Shown: positions 11,076 to 23,418 of the stretch, one piece after another
Layout: each line of letters opens with the position of its first letter
Position numbering within the stretch: the first letter of the stretch is position 1
DNA from: Bidens hawaiensis
Lineage: Eukaryota; Streptophyta; Magnoliopsida; Asterales; Asteraceae
Reading direction: 5' to 3'
DNA: 64,000 nt
Assembly (NCBI GenBank): GCA_021521415.1
Contig: JAIQDT010010060.1
Coordinates: forward strand, 1-64,000
Translations under genes and position numbers: made by a program
Notes under the pieces: model-generated
Database searches by the model: none
What the model was told of the DNA's origin: nothing
The model's input: the letters and a program-made list of their open reading frames with translations, nothing else

Positions 11076-11444
11076 TTAATCAAGCGTGTGAGGATCTTCA
11101 TCATCAATTTCAGCGGAAATATCGTTAGGCATTTCATCAAACACCTGGTGAGCAGTAGTAACAAACGGAATCGAAACTGAGTGAATCGAACATGGCTCAA
11201 CCGAAGTAGTCTGGAATTGAGTAATCATTGCAGCGGTGAAATCATTCCAGGTGATGAAATCTAAACTCCGATGCCAACCATTGAACCACCAGAAAGGTTC
11301 ATCATCGAATAATTCAATCACATAAGGAAATCGTTCGTCATCATATATAGCATAAAAGAGAAAAAACCGTTCAGCCTGAGAGATCCATAATTCGGGATTA
11401 GATCCAGTGAAACGAGGTAGTTGTGGATGTTCTTCCAAAGCCAT
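11076..11444 (-). CDS. Gag-like protein, N-terminal capsid fragment (122 aa)
   Basis: Begins MALEEHPQLP 29 bp inside the 5' LTR, right after the primer-binding site, as expected for gag. PRFTGSNPELWISQAERFF and the following EPFWWFNGW...ITWNDFTAAMITQF match the layout of the plant Ty3/Gypsy gag (retrotrans_gag) domain. In that domain the protein forms the virus-like particle core. The frame stops at 11076, where the next ORF takes over in another frame, so a frameshift or decay probably cut the original polyprotein. Confidence 0.6.
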   Translation of the reverse strand: MALEEHPQLPRFTGSNPELWISQAERFFLFYAIYDDERFPYVIELFDDEPFWWFNGWHRSLDFITWNDFTAAMITQFQTTSVEPCSIHSVSIPFVTTAHQVFDEMPNDISAEIDDEDPHTLD

Positions 11445-11472
11445 CGATGCTAAGGTTCAATGAAAGCACCAA

Positions 11473-11789
11473 TGTTGTGTACTCAAATTAACACAACGGG
11501 GAGATAATCAAATGAGAAGTAATTACTATGATTCGATTAACTCAATAGAGAGATTACATGAGAAACCAAAAGATAACAAGAAGGAGATGGGAAACAGATT
11601 ATAGAAGAAGAGATGAGAAGACCAGAACCATCTATAACAATATGCATTCATACTCTACACTCTCTTCCTAACGCCTTATATCAACGGTCTCTCGTCAATT
11701 CATTCTTGTTGGGCCTAATTACTTCTCTTGACTTGGGCTGCCCATCTTGACTCGGGCTACCAAATGGGCCTGGATGAGTGTTCATAACA
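11473..11789 (-). repeat. 5' LTR of the non-autonomous element
   Basis: Direct repeat of 8169-8484 with TG...CA termini. Gag starts just inside it on the minus strand. Confidence 0.9.
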
Positions 11790-11969
11790 AATGTTACCTA
11801 AAATGCTCTATACAGTACCGGTACCGAAGATACAAAATCAGTAAAATAGCAGTACGGTACCATATCAATCCCAATACCTCAGAAAATGATAAGAAAATGT
11901 ATTTAGGGGATGTTTGGTTCATTCATATCTGACTCATAGTCTGAATGAGAATCTGTCTCATTCAGCAAC

Positions 11970-13308
11970 TGTTGGACTTGGTCTGCCCAAGAGACATATT
12001 AAATTGATGTGGCCTGTACGTTATGATCCAAGTCGGGTCATACCCAATAACAAGCTAGACAAACACCGATAATATTCGTTCATATATGATGTGATCATAA
12101 CAAATGAATATTAACACTTGAGTTATTTGGAAAGGGGTTTCTAAATAAAATGTACTTGTGTAATAAACAAATCATATGGATGATTTATGTTTTATGAAAG
12201 AACATTACATAGTGTTATTTAAGTTGGTTAAATAACAATATGTGAATATATGTGTGAACCCATATGATGTATATATGTGTGAACCCTCGGGTGGGCAAAA
12301 GTGAAATTGTACTAATTTTGACGTTATTTTACTACTCTCGTGAAAATAACGTTAAAAGTGACGGACGGTTAATCAGGCATCATGTAGTGGCGTTGATAGC
12401 TGAAAGATAAGGGTACATGCACCGATCAGCCGGTGTCCCGATGATTGAGTGCTATGTGCCTTATGTCTAAGGCTTGATGCAAAACTACTATCGAGCCGGG
12501 GGTCTCACCGGAAGCAGCCTCTCTATCCCTATGGGGTAGAGGTAAGGCTGCCTACATCTTACCCTCCTCAGACCCTACCATAGCTTTGCTATTGGTGGGA
12601 TATACTGAGTACGATGAAATAACAATATGTGAATAATAATAACCAAGCATGTCTCTTAACATATAATAGGTTTTATAAGTTATAAGTTATAAACTTATAA
12701 AAGTATATATGTATGGATATATATATATATATGTTTAAAGTTTTATAAAAGAAAAGGATAATAACTCTTTCAAATGTAATATTATTATATGTTTGAGTGG
12801 AGACATGCAAGGTGAGTGGAGACATGCAGTGGTTATTATTGGTGGAGAGAAAGATGCCTTTATATAAAACCAAGTCTTTCTCTTTCATTCTTTCATAACA
12901 CACATAATTTCCAAGTAAACTTTTCTCTCTTCCTCTCTAGGGTATTTTCATCCAACATAAGAAAAGAAGAAGAAAATTTCAAGTTCAAATCCTAGCTAGA
13001 AGTGGTGTGTTGTTGAAGCTTGGGGTATGCTAGCTTGAGGAGCTTCCATATTCAAGTTCTTACCTTTCAATCATCATCTCTTTCACTCGGTTTTGTCATA
13101 TTGAAAGGTAGTAGTAACATGCATGGACTTATAGTGACATGCATGTATTTGATAGTGTGTAATTCGTATTTGGATCCGGGTTTGGGTTTTGCATGTTTAA
13201 AATTGGTTTTATACATATCATATTAACAAGATTTAAAACTTTTATATCCGCTGCGTTTTTGGTAAAATAGGGATTTTATCACTTTGATAATCTTGTTAAA
13301 ACCCAACA
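11970..13308 (+). repeat. Copia 5' LTR (with nested SINE)
   Basis: 1339 bp, aligning along its length with the 949-bp 3' LTR once the 387 bp of SINE plus one target duplication are removed. Confidence 0.92.
12247..12616 (+). mobile_element. SINE, about 370 bp, inserted in the Copia 5' LTR
   Basis: Present in the 5' LTR and absent from the 3' LTR at about 20299. It is bounded by a 17-bp duplication AAATAACAATATGTGAA (12230-12246 and 12617-12633). The 3' half (GTCTCACCGGAAGCAGCC, GGTAAGGCTGCCTACATC, GGTGGGATATACTGAGTACG) has the pattern of plant Au/TS-type SINEs. It contains no ORF. The tRNA-like head was not confirmed. Confidence 0.85.
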
Positions 13309-14785
13309 ATGGCATCAAGAGCCGCTTATACGAATGCATGCTTCATTAGACCCAAAATTTTTCGGGTTTATGGTGGGTTTCACCATTTGGCCGAAACTTT
13401 TTGGGGTTTTGGTTACCCCATGGTTTTTCAAGGTTATACTTTACATGCATGTGGTAATCTTGAAAAACCAAGTCATTTGGATGATTGTTTAGTTTGTTTG
13501 GACAAAACCCGAAACTTTCGGTTTGCTTAAGCTTTGGCCGAAAGATATGAGGCAAAAAGGGGAACCATTTTGGTCTTGTATTATTGCATATTTGGATGTG
13601 TAATAGATGTTCATAACCTAGCCATGACCTTGTGTTTGGTTGAATGATTGTGTTGGTTGTTTGTTCATTCGATTTGGTTGTAATATTTATTTGGGTTTGT
13701 AATCTATTTATTCATTCATATGGCTTGTAATAATAAGTAGATTAGATGTATTTCTTTTACTAGAAAAATGTATTAGGATATATTTTGTAAAAGAAGATGC
13801 ATGGATGGAAGCCCAAATAAAATGATGAAGACCACAACACCGGGAGTAAACACTTGGAGCATATGGATGCGGAATCAAGTGGGAGTTCACCGACACAAGT
13901 GCATGTTCTTTTGGGTCCCTTAGGAGAGACTTTTTGACACACTTGTCTTCGGTCAACAAGTGTGGTCAATATTAGGAGGGTATGGTTATGAACTTGTGGT
14001 TGTGTATATTTTATGCTTGCATGGTTGATTTACTTATTATTTTCAATATGGTTTGCTTAACAACTTAAAATCAACTAGCATAAAATTGATTCCTTAGAAA
14101 TCGTTAGGTAATAAAAATTGGTTTTATTAATAACTAATGATTTCATAATAAAAATGGGTTTTATTAATTGGAACTTTGAAAATGGGTTTTTCAACTAAGT
14201 ACCATACATTTGAATGCATGCAAATGAAAGGTACAATAAATAGTTTTCCAATCTAGAATTTAGAAAACTAAAATCCCTTTTTAAAAACAAGTTAAACACC
14301 ATCCTTTTATGCGACACTTAAGTCACTTGTAGACTTGAAAGTGAGTTAGGATCACCTAAGCACTTTTAAGAAAACTTGTGATCTTAAGGTGATTTTACAA
14401 GTACTTTTGGCATTAGGATCACCTAACCACTTGTATGAGTAAACTCACACGTGTGTATAAGTAGGACGACTTGATTTGAAACCATGACTATAGGATCACC
14501 TTAACATGGCGTTCAAAGGTGTTGATGGGATTTAACATACCAACTAAACATATGATGTTTAACCGATCCCATAAAACTAGAAGTTTCAAAGGGTTGCAAT
14601 TGTCAAACGTTGACTACCTTGTTAATTCGAATAGTATGATAAAGGTCACCTAACTACTATATGAATGAAACGTTGGGTTCTAGATTTTAATCAATAATTG
14701 TCTTGGAGACATTTAAAGGGTATTAAAGATTAAAATTTTATTAATATCGAAAATACTAATTTGAACTTTGTTAAAATTCTTTTAG

Positions 14786-16645
14786 ATGGCCGCAAACAAC
14801 GCACCGAACGCAATTATCCTAAACGTGCATAATCTATCACTAAGATCCATTCTGGATAAGGATCGTCTAAACTTTAACAACTTCATGGATTGGTATCGAA
14901 ACTTGAGAATTGTTCTCAAGCAAGAAAAGAAGTCTTATATTTTAGACGATCCTATTCCCGATGAACCCGATGTCAATAACTTGGATGCCTATGCGGATTG
15001 GTTAAAATACACCGAGGATTCGGTGCAAGTTTCTTGCCTCATGTTGGGAACAATGATTCCCGAGATCCAAAAGGATTTCGAGAATCATGGGGCGTATGAC
15101 ATGATAACCCAACTTATGGAAATGTTCCTTACTCAAGCTCGGGTTGAGCGATTCGAAACGGTTCGAGCGCTTCATGCATGTCATATGGAAGAAACCCAAT
15201 CTGTTTCATCTTATGTACTTAAGATGAAGAGCCACATTGATCGGCTTGAACGGCTTAACTGTCCCGTCTCAAAAGAGTTAGCCACGGATTTAATCCTAAA
15301 TGGCTTAACTAAAAGGTTTGAGACATTCGTCATGAACTACAACATGAATGGATGGGACAAAAGCATTGGTGAGCTTCACGCAATGCTTAAGACAGCCGAG
15401 GCCGGCATGGGTAAAAAGGTTTTACCCGTTCTTGCGATCAATGAGGGTGGCTCAAAGAAAAGGCATCACCCGGAACCAAAAGCAAAGGTTTCCGTTGGTA
15501 AGGGGCAAGTCAAGAAGGGGTTCAAGGGAAAGGCAAAGGCGGAGCCAAAGCCAAAGAAGCTAAAGGTTAGCGCTGAGGATCCGTGCTTTGGTTGTGGTGA
15601 GATAGGTCACTGGATGAGAAACTGTCCGACCTATCTCAAGGAGTTAAAAGCTAAGAGGGATGCGGGGCAAACCTCAGGTACAACTTTCATGATTAACATT
15701 GATCTTAATATTATTTCTTCTAACACATGGGTATTGGATACCGGATGTGGAACTCACATATGCAATTCATTGCAGGGGTTCAAAAGAAGAAATGAGGTGA
15801 AGAAAGGAGATATAAGTCTCTTCATGGGCAATGGAGCAAAGGTTGACGTCCAAGCCCGAGGAGATTATGTTTTAAAGCTTCCAAATGGTTTGGAAATTGT
15901 TTTGAAAAACATTTTATATTCCCCTAGTTTTACTAGGAATATTATCTCTGTTTATGTATTAAGACAATCTGGTTATGACTTTAAGTTTGTTGATAATGGT
16001 ATTTATGTTTTCATGGATAATGTCTTTTATTTTAAAGCGATGCCGTTTTATGGCATTTATGAATTAATTCATGATGACTCATACATTGATAACTCGTTGT
16101 ACCAAGCTAACACCAAAAGACTCAAAATGGATTTGAGTAATACTTTTCTTTGGCATTGTCGTCTTGGTCACATAAACAAGAATCGTATTCATACACTTCG
16201 AAAGAAAGGTCTTTTGAAATCAAATGTTGATTCATTTGATGAATGTGAATCTTGTTTATTGGGAAAGATGACCAAAGAACCCTTTAATGGAACAAATGAA
16301 AGGGCGAAAGACTTATTAGGTATCATACATTCGGATGTATGTGGACCTTTTAGGACAATGACAAGAAATGGTGAAAGATACTTCATTACCTTTACCGACG
16401 ATTATAGTCGCTATGGGTATGTGTTCTTGTTAAGACACAAAAATGAGGCCTTTGAAATGTTCAAAGTCTTCCAAAATGAAGTACAAAATCAACTCAACAA
16501 AACAATCAAAGTACTACGTTCCGATAGAGGAGGTGAATACCTCAATGATGCGTTTCTAGAACATCTTAGGAGTTGTAGGATTGTCTCGCAACTTACTCCA
16601 CCTGGAACACCACAACATAATGGTGTGTCCGAAAGGAGGAATTGA
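14786..16645 (+). pseudogene. Copia gag-protease-integrase segment, ended by an in-frame TGA
   Basis: 619 codons. Residues 1 to about 240 are the gag (UBN2-type) domain. The CCHC zinc knuckle CFGCGEIGHWMRNC is at 267-280 and the protease motif LDTG starts at 317. The pre-integrase HHCC region contains LWHCRLGH, followed by the integrase core. Catalytic residues can be counted as D517, D580 and E616, with the D-D-35-E spacing exact. Directly after SERRN the frame meets TGA (16643-16645), then continues in the same frame, so this is a nonsense mutation, perhaps CGA to TGA. The upstream leader 13309-14785 has no coding content that I can support. Confidence 0.92.
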
Positions 16646-16651
16646 ACTTTA

Positions 16652-18316
16652 TTGGACATGGTTCGATCCATGATGGCTAGAAGCTCATTACCTCTATCAT
16701 TTTGGGGTTTCGCTGTGATCTCTGCTGCCCGTATTTTAAATATGGCACCAACCAAGAAAGTGGATAGGACACCTTTTGAAATATGGCATGGAAAGGCTCC
16801 AAAATTTTCATATTTAAAGGTATGGGGTTGTGAGGCTTATGTTAAGATCTACACCCCTGAAAAACTTGAATGTCGATCCACTAAGTGTATATTTGTAGGA
16901 TATCCCACGGATTCGATGGGATATTATTTCTACAATCCAAGCGAGCATAAAGTGTTTATAGCTCGAAAGGCTAAGTTCTTGGAAAGAAGGTTCCTTATGG
17001 AAGGAACTGATAGAACTGTAGAACTCGAAGAGGATCGAGAACTACAAGCCGATACACGTTTGGTTGACACTAGCAATCAACAAGAGGTTGTTGAGGATGA
17101 TCAAATGGTTGATCAAAACACACAAAACATTCGCAAATCTGGTAGAGTTAGCACCCCACCTGAGAGATATGGATTTTTCATGGATGGATGCTACGTGGTT
17201 GATTCGGATGAACCCACCACATACCGAGATGCAATGTCGCAATCTGATTGTGACAAATGGCTAGAAGCCATGAATGTTGAGATGCAATCCATGCATGACA
17301 ATCAAGTATGGGACTTGGTTGCTCCACCTCCAAATTCCAAGCTGGTTGGAAGTAAGTTGGTTTTCAAGAAGAAAACTGATATGCATGGAAACTTGGATAC
17401 TTATAAAGCTAGACTTGTAGCAAAGGGTTTCACTCAAACTCAAGGGGTTGATTATGATGAAACTTTCTCGCCCGTGGCGATGCTAAAGTCTATAAGGATA
17501 TTGTTTGCCATAGCCGCATATTATGACTATGAGATATGGCAAATGGATGTCAAAACTGCTTTTCTAAATGGGCATCTTAATGAAGATGTTTATATGGTTC
17601 AGCCTGAAGGTTTTGTCGATCCACAACATCCTAACAAAGTATGCAAGTTGAAGAAATCAATCTATGGATTGAAACAAGCATCCAGAAGTTGGAACCACCG
17701 TTTTGATGATTGTGACAAATGGCTAGAAGCCATGAATGTTGAGATGCAATCCATGCATGACAATCAAGTATGGGACTTGGTTGCTCCACCTCCAAATTCC
17801 AAACTGGTTGGAAGTAAGTGGGTTTTCAAGAAGAAAACTGATATGCATGGAAACTTGGATACTTATAAAGCTAGACTTGTAGCAAAGGGTTTCACTCAAA
17901 CTCAAGGGGTTGATTATGATGAAACTTTCTCGCCCGTGGCGATGCTAAAGTCTATAAGGATATTGTTTGCCATAGCCGCATATTATGACTATGAGATATG
18001 GCAAATGGATGTCAAAACTGCTTTTCTAAATGGGCATCTTAATGAAGATGTTTATATGGTTCAGCCTGAAGGTTTTTTCAATCCACAACATCCTAACAAA
18101 GTATGCAAGTTGAAGAAATCAATCTATGGATTGAAACAAGCATCCAGAAGTTGGAACCACCGTTTTGATGATGAAGTTAAGAAATTTGGATTCATCAAAA
18201 ACGCTGATGAAGCTTGTGTGTATAAGAAAGCTAGTGGGAGCATCATAACCTTTCTGGTATTATATGTCGATGACATATTACTGTTGGAAATGACATTCCA
18301 ACATTGGAAGGTGTGA
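16652..18316 (+). pseudogene. Copia integrase C-terminus and reverse transcriptase, with internal duplication
   Basis: Same frame as the upstream segment. It holds the integrase tail (SFWGFAVISAARILN), a linker, then RT beginning WLEAMNVEMQSM. A 154-codon block of RT occurs twice in tandem, which would disrupt the polymerase fold. The active-site motif YVDD lies near 18262-18273. A one-base loss near 18280 then shifts the frame, so the ORF runs into unrelated codons and stops at 18316. Confidence 0.9.
17246..18169 (+). repeat. 462-bp in-frame tandem duplication inside the Copia RT
   Basis: Copy 1 starts GATTGTGACAAATGG at 17246 and copy 2 starts identically at 17708, a period of exactly 462 bp (154 codons). 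Both end ...AACCACCGTTTTGATGAT. The copies differ at a few sites, for example Leu/Trp in SKLVGSK(L/W)VFKK and VDPQ versus FNPQ. GAT/GATGAT microhomology at the junction fits replication slippage or unequal exchange. Confidence 0.92.
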
Positions 18317-19254
18317 AAGCCTGGCTTGGAAGCTGTTTTTCCATAAAGGATCTTGGTGAAGCCGCCTATATTCTGGGAATAAGAATCTATAGGGATGGAT
18401 CAAGGCGGTTGATAGGTTTGAATCAAAGTGCATACATTGACAAGATCTTGAAAAGGTTCAAGATGGAAAACTCTAAGAAAGGTTTGGTACCTATTCAAAG
18501 AGGAACGATGTTGAGTGCTTCTCAATGTCCAAGCTCAAAGGATGAGCAAGACAAAATGAGTGGTATCCCATATGCATCTGCTATAGGATCCATCATGTAT
18601 GCCATGATTTGCACTAGACCGGATGTGTCATGCGCCTTGAGCATGACAAGTCGATACCAACAAAATCCGGGAACTAGCCATTGGATGGCTGTAAAGAGCA
18701 TATTGAAATACCTTAGAAGGACTAAGGATATGTTTCTAATATATGGCTCTGGTGAGGAGGAACTCGTTGTAAAGGGTTACACTGATGCGAGTTTCCAAAC
18801 TGATCGAGATGATTCTCGATCACAATCGGGATATGTTTTCGTTCTCAATGGTGGTGCTGTCTCATGGAAGAGTGCAAAACAAGACGTGGTAGCTTTATCC
18901 ACCACTGAATCTGAATACATCGCCGCCTCCCTGGCAGCTCAAGAAGCTGCATGGATTAGAAAGTTCATTGCCGATCTAGGAGTGGTTCGTACCATTCAGG
19001 ACCCTCTAGAGATCTTTTGTGACAAAGAGGGTGCGATTGCTCAAATCAAGGAACCCCGCGCACATCAAAAGACTAGGCACATTGAGCGGAGATTCAACTA
19101 CATAAGGGATGAAGTTGAAAAGGGAAAGATATGTATTCGCAAAGTTCACACTGATCAAAACATTGCGGACCCACTCACGAAACTCCTTGAAAGGCCGAAG
19201 CATGAGAGTCATACTTGCGCCTTAGGACTTCGATATTCTAGTAATTGGATTTGA
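18304..19254 (+). pseudogene. Copia RT C-terminus and RNase H
   Basis: This continues pol after the frameshift near 18280, starting around LEGVKAWLGSCFSIKDLGEA. RNase H motifs visible are GYTDASFQTD, SGYVFVLNGGAVSW, STTESEYIA and HIERRFNYIRDEV. The ORF ends at 19254, about 780 bp before the 3' LTR. That 3' untranslated stretch (19255-20030) holds no further gene that I can see. Confidence 0.9.
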
Positions 19255-20030
19255 TCAAAATTTGTATTTGGATATTGAAACAATTTTATTTTAACTCAAT
19301 CATATGGTTTTGGTTATAGTCATGTTCTTGAGTTATGTTCCATTTTAGTATGTTTAAATCCGTGAATAATTTGAATTATTCTAAACGTCCGTAGTCGTTC
19401 ATATTTGTGGGAACAAATGTGAAAGTAAGACTATTATGAACTTGGATTGGTAGATATTCATGAGGTATGAATATAGCAAAGGGTTGCTGCCAAGGTTCAT
19501 AGATATTTATGGGATAAATATTGGACTGACCCGCTCTCAATTTTACTGCATGGAATTCTTGGGATTTGTGATCATAAGTAAATTTGAGTAAAGGCGAACT
19601 TCATAGTATCCTCCGACCTGAGATACATATTGGGTCTTGATATTCATCGACTATTATGCTTTGACTTAGTTCTTCGCTGCTCTGAAATATGTCAGTACAT
19701 AAGGCTAAGCTCAAGTATAGTACAAGGTGATAGTGAGAGACGTATGTAGTCAATATGGGATTTGTCCCTCTTATTCGTTGAGAGTTAAATGTCTAAGGCC
19801 TGACAAGTTAAATCAACAGAGAATGATCACTCTGTGTCTCTGGATTTAACATGACATTTGTGGCAAAAGGATAAATGATAGTTTCACCTAAATCATTTTC
19901 AAGTATGGGACTTGAAAGGGATAATGTTATTGAATGGCACTTCGTCATACGTATTAGGGGTAGTAAACCGTAGTTAGGCGGTATTTGCTACTTGCATCAA
20001 TCTTCTATGTATCTTGTGCAAGTGGGAGAT

Positions 20031-20979
20031 TGTTGGACTCGGTCTGCCCAAGAGACATATTAAATTGATGTGGCTAGTACGTTATGATCCAAGTCGGGTC
20101 ATACCCAATAACAATCTAGACAAACACCAATAATATTAGTTCATATATGATGTGATCATAACAAATGAATATTAACACTTGAGTTATTTGGAAAGGGGTT
20201 TCTAAATAAAATGTACTTGTGTAATAAACAAATCATATGGATGATTTATGTTTTATGAAAGAACATTACATAGTGTTATTTAAGTTGGTTAAATAATAAT
20301 ATGTGAATAATAATAACCAAGCATGTCTCTTAACATATAATAGGTTTTATAAGTTATAAACTTATAAAAGTATATATGTATGGATATATATATATATATA
20401 TATGTTTAAAGTTTTATAAAAGAAAAGGATAATAACTCTTTCAAATGTAATATTATTATATGTTTGAGTGGAGACATGTAAGGTGAGTGGAGACATGCAG
20501 TGGTTATTATTGGTGGAGAGAAAGATGCCTTTATATAAAACCAAGTCTTTCTCTTTCATTCTTTCATAACACACATAATTTCCAAGTAAACTTTTCTCTC
20601 TTCATCTCTTGGGTATTTTCATCCAACATAAGAAAAGAAGAAGAAAATTTCAAGTGCAAATCCTAGCTAGAAGTGGTGTGTTGTTGAAGCTTGGGGTATG
20701 CTAGCTTGAGGAGCTTCCATATTCAAGTTCTTACCTTTCAATCATCATCTTTTTCATCCGGTTTTGTCATATTGAAAGGTAGTAGTAACATGCATGGACT
20801 TATAGTGACATGCATGTATTTGATAGTGTGTAATTCGTATTTGGATCCGGGTTTGGGTTTTGCATGTTTAAAATTGGTTTTATACATATTATATTAACAA
20901 GATTTAAAACTTTTATATCCGCTGCGTTTTTGGTAAAATAGGGATTTTATCACTTTGATAATCTTGTTAAAACCCAACC
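20031..20979 (+). repeat. Copia 3' LTR
   Basis: 949 bp, TGTTGGACTC...AACCCAACC, preceded by the purine tract and followed by the GCAAC target duplication. It lacks the SINE. Confidence 0.92.
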
Positions 20980-20984
20980 GCAAC

Positions 20985-21480
20985 AACAACAATAAGGAAT
21001 AAATTGTTTTTTACGTTTTGAATTCAAACTTAATGGGCAAGTAAGTAGAAAACTAAATTTTGGTAAAGAAATATGAATCTATATGTATTTGTTTTAATAT
21101 TGATATAGGAGGATTATACGATTATATAAAAGTGTGTTTCTCATGTAATCTAGTCAACATAAGACAAACAATGTTAAAACATTGGAGTAACAGATAAAAC
21201 ATCAAAACGATACGAATCATTTAACACAATTCTTGAAATATTTTGTTCAATTTATCGTCTTTGATTATCGTAACATGTCTTGAGCCATCGCTTCCACAAC
21301 TGCATCTGCAACTTACGATGCAAACACCCAATGTTTTTGCTTAAGAGAGAATACCACAATATATGAAAAAAAGCTACTACATCCAAATCGAAAAGTAAGT
21401 AATGCAAAATCGCAGAACAAAATTGTTGAGGTTTGGTCAACCCAAAACACTTTTATAACTTTTTATATACTACAGCATAA
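20985..21480. other. AT-rich spacer without a recognised gene
   Basis: Host-side flank of the Copia element up to the PIF/Harbinger-type insertion. I see no ORF or repeat that I can name. Confidence 0.4.
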
Positions 21481-22048
21481 GGCTAAGGGTAATGTAGCTT
21501 GATCCCACACCAAGTGATCCAATACAAATCCGACACGTAGGCGCTGACGTGGCACAAGATCAAGCCCCGGAGGGTGTAGTGGTCCAGGTGATCCGGGGCT
21601 TGATTGAATTTTCTTTTTCTTTTTCTTTTTTTTTTTTGTTAAACAGAAAAATACTAAATTAACATTTCATTAAAGCATAAATAAAAAGGAAAATAAAAAC
21701 ATAAATTTAATAGCGTTTTTATTTTTTTCGTCAATTACTTTCGAATACGATCTTTTTCTTCCTCCATTATCGCTTGGTCGGATGGCGGTATGTAGCTAAA
21801 GTCTTTGGCTAGAAAAGCCAAACTCTTGAACCGGTTTTTTGTATGTCGAGCTTCACCAATCGAGAAGAGACCACTTGTCAATTCCTTAATTTCCTTTTTA
21901 TAGTCATCATCACCAACCGGTTTTTTCCCACGTTCCCTAACTAGGGGGGCGGCTACAACCTTGGTCTTTCAAATGACCTTCGTAAAAATTTAGGTCGAAG
22001 TCAATTTGATTCTCCGACCCGCTCGAAGAGACGTATGCGCCGGGCGTA

Positions 22049-23293
22049 TGATGACCGTCGTTTAAGTCAATCAAAAACCTAATTTAAAAATAGTTAGAGC
22101 AAGTAGGGTATCGTATCACAAGGAGTATGTGGTCAATGTAATTCGTGTACAGATTTAATATAATAAAGTAACTAGTGTTTAGTGCTGATCACACAAGCAA
22201 TTGAAATGAATTTAGAGAACTAAGCAACAAACAAGTAAACGAGTTTTAAGCAGTTAACAAACAAATCACACCCGGGAATTCAAGTAATCAACCTACAGTT
22301 ATCTCATGCAACCTAACAGATTAATTATTAACGATTAACTAAAGACTAACCAATCAGACAAAACCTTAGACATCAACAATCACTTTACACACGGCACTGG
22401 TTATCAAACAGTCCTTGCCTGTGTGACTCAGTTAAGGGTAATTGTATGTTTTATTGTATTCAATCTAACGAAACAGTCATATGATCAATTATCTAGCAAC
22501 TGGTAACAGATCGTTCAGACTAACTTAAACCTAAACCAACCGAAAACTCAGAAATACCAAACATCAATAATCATATATCAATCATCAATAATAATACAAT
22601 AATATTCTTAGTCACATGAGAAAAACTGTAAAGATTACAAACTATACATCCCGGGTGCGATTCTAGGAGATTAGCCGAGCCTTGACATCATTGAATCTTC
22701 AATACGGATGATATGTATCATGTGTAGGGTCTTGGCACAAGCTATGGTGGTGAAAATCGCCTTCTTGAACTGCAGGAATCGCCTCTTGGTTGTCAAAACG
22801 AAGTTAGGGTTGTTTATGATGAAGAATATGATTAAAACCTAAATTTCCCGTCTTTTATGTCCATAGCGATACGCGATGGACATAACCTCATGCCATCGCA
22901 TATCGCGACCTAAGAAAACCTCATATTTGGATTCCTCTCGTCGAGAAACCCAAAATTCATATATTATGGCTCCCGTAACTCATTTTCTAGCCCAGGATAT
23001 GCTCGTTTTACTTCATGGTCGCATTTTGACAACCATCTTGTTCAGTTTTAGCATCGGCTTATGATTTCTCATCCATACTCTTACCGAATCCTTGTAACAC
23101 TTCCCAAGACATCAAATCATGCTTCGGTCTTCCCGAGATATCATTCCATGCTCGTACAAGTCTCTCATTTAGCATCTTTAACTATCAATGACCTGAAATA
23201 CAAAAGCACGTATGGAGTACCAAAGTTCTAACAGATACTCAATAAAACTACATAATTAATACACTAATATATATACAAAATAACCGACCATCA
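22049..23293. mobile_element. Solo LTR, 1245 bp
   Basis: TGATGACCGTCG...CGACCATCA termini with a perfect 5-bp duplication GCGTA (22044-22048 and 23294-23298). Removing it rejoins the PIF ORF1 frame (..KRTKIS / TPGAYVSSSG..). No internal coding region, primer-binding site or second LTR is present. It contains a CpG-rich stem-loop at 22861-22909. Confidence 0.85.
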
Positions 23294-23418
23294 GCGTACT
23301 AATTTTAGTACGTTTTGCCCTTTCACCAAAGTCTTTCGCACATTGTTGCATCCATTTCGAGCACTTCCTTAACAACTCCCACAAGTAGCCCTCGTCAAAC
23401 GTCTTCACCATCCCGTAC

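Larger units (their letters stand above)
8169..11789 (-). mobile_element. Non-autonomous LTR retrotransposon with gag-like and unknown ORFs, no pol
   Basis: On the minus strand the 5' LTR is 11473-11789 and the 3' LTR 8169-8484 (about 316 bp, TGTTATGAACACTC...GTACACAACA). They are nearly identical. A primer-binding site TTGGTGCTTTCATTGA follows the 5' LTR directly. A purine tract (GAAAGGGGAGAGTAA) precedes the 3' LTR. Flanks are GATGT (8164-8168) and AATGT (11790-11794), a 5-bp duplication with one mismatch. The last coding stretch before the 3' LTR (HLEDKVSLKGESNVM) resembles the C-terminal end of plant Ty3/Gypsy polyproteins. No RT, RNase H, integrase or protease motif was found in the 3-kb interior. 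Confidence 0.85.
11970..20979 (+). mobile_element. Ty1/Copia retrotransposon, full length, inactivated
   Basis: LTRs are 11970-13308 and 20031-20979 and start TGTTGGACT. The 5' copy ends CCCAACA and the 3' copy CCCAACC. A perfect 5-bp duplication GCAAC flanks the element (11965-11969 and 20980-20984). The primer-binding site TGGCATCAAGAGC follows the 5' LTR; a purine tract AAGTGGGAGA precedes the 3' LTR. Gag, zinc knuckle, protease, integrase, RT and RNase H occur in Copia order. The 390-bp length difference between the LTRs is explained by a SINE inserted in the 5' one. Confidence 0.95.
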
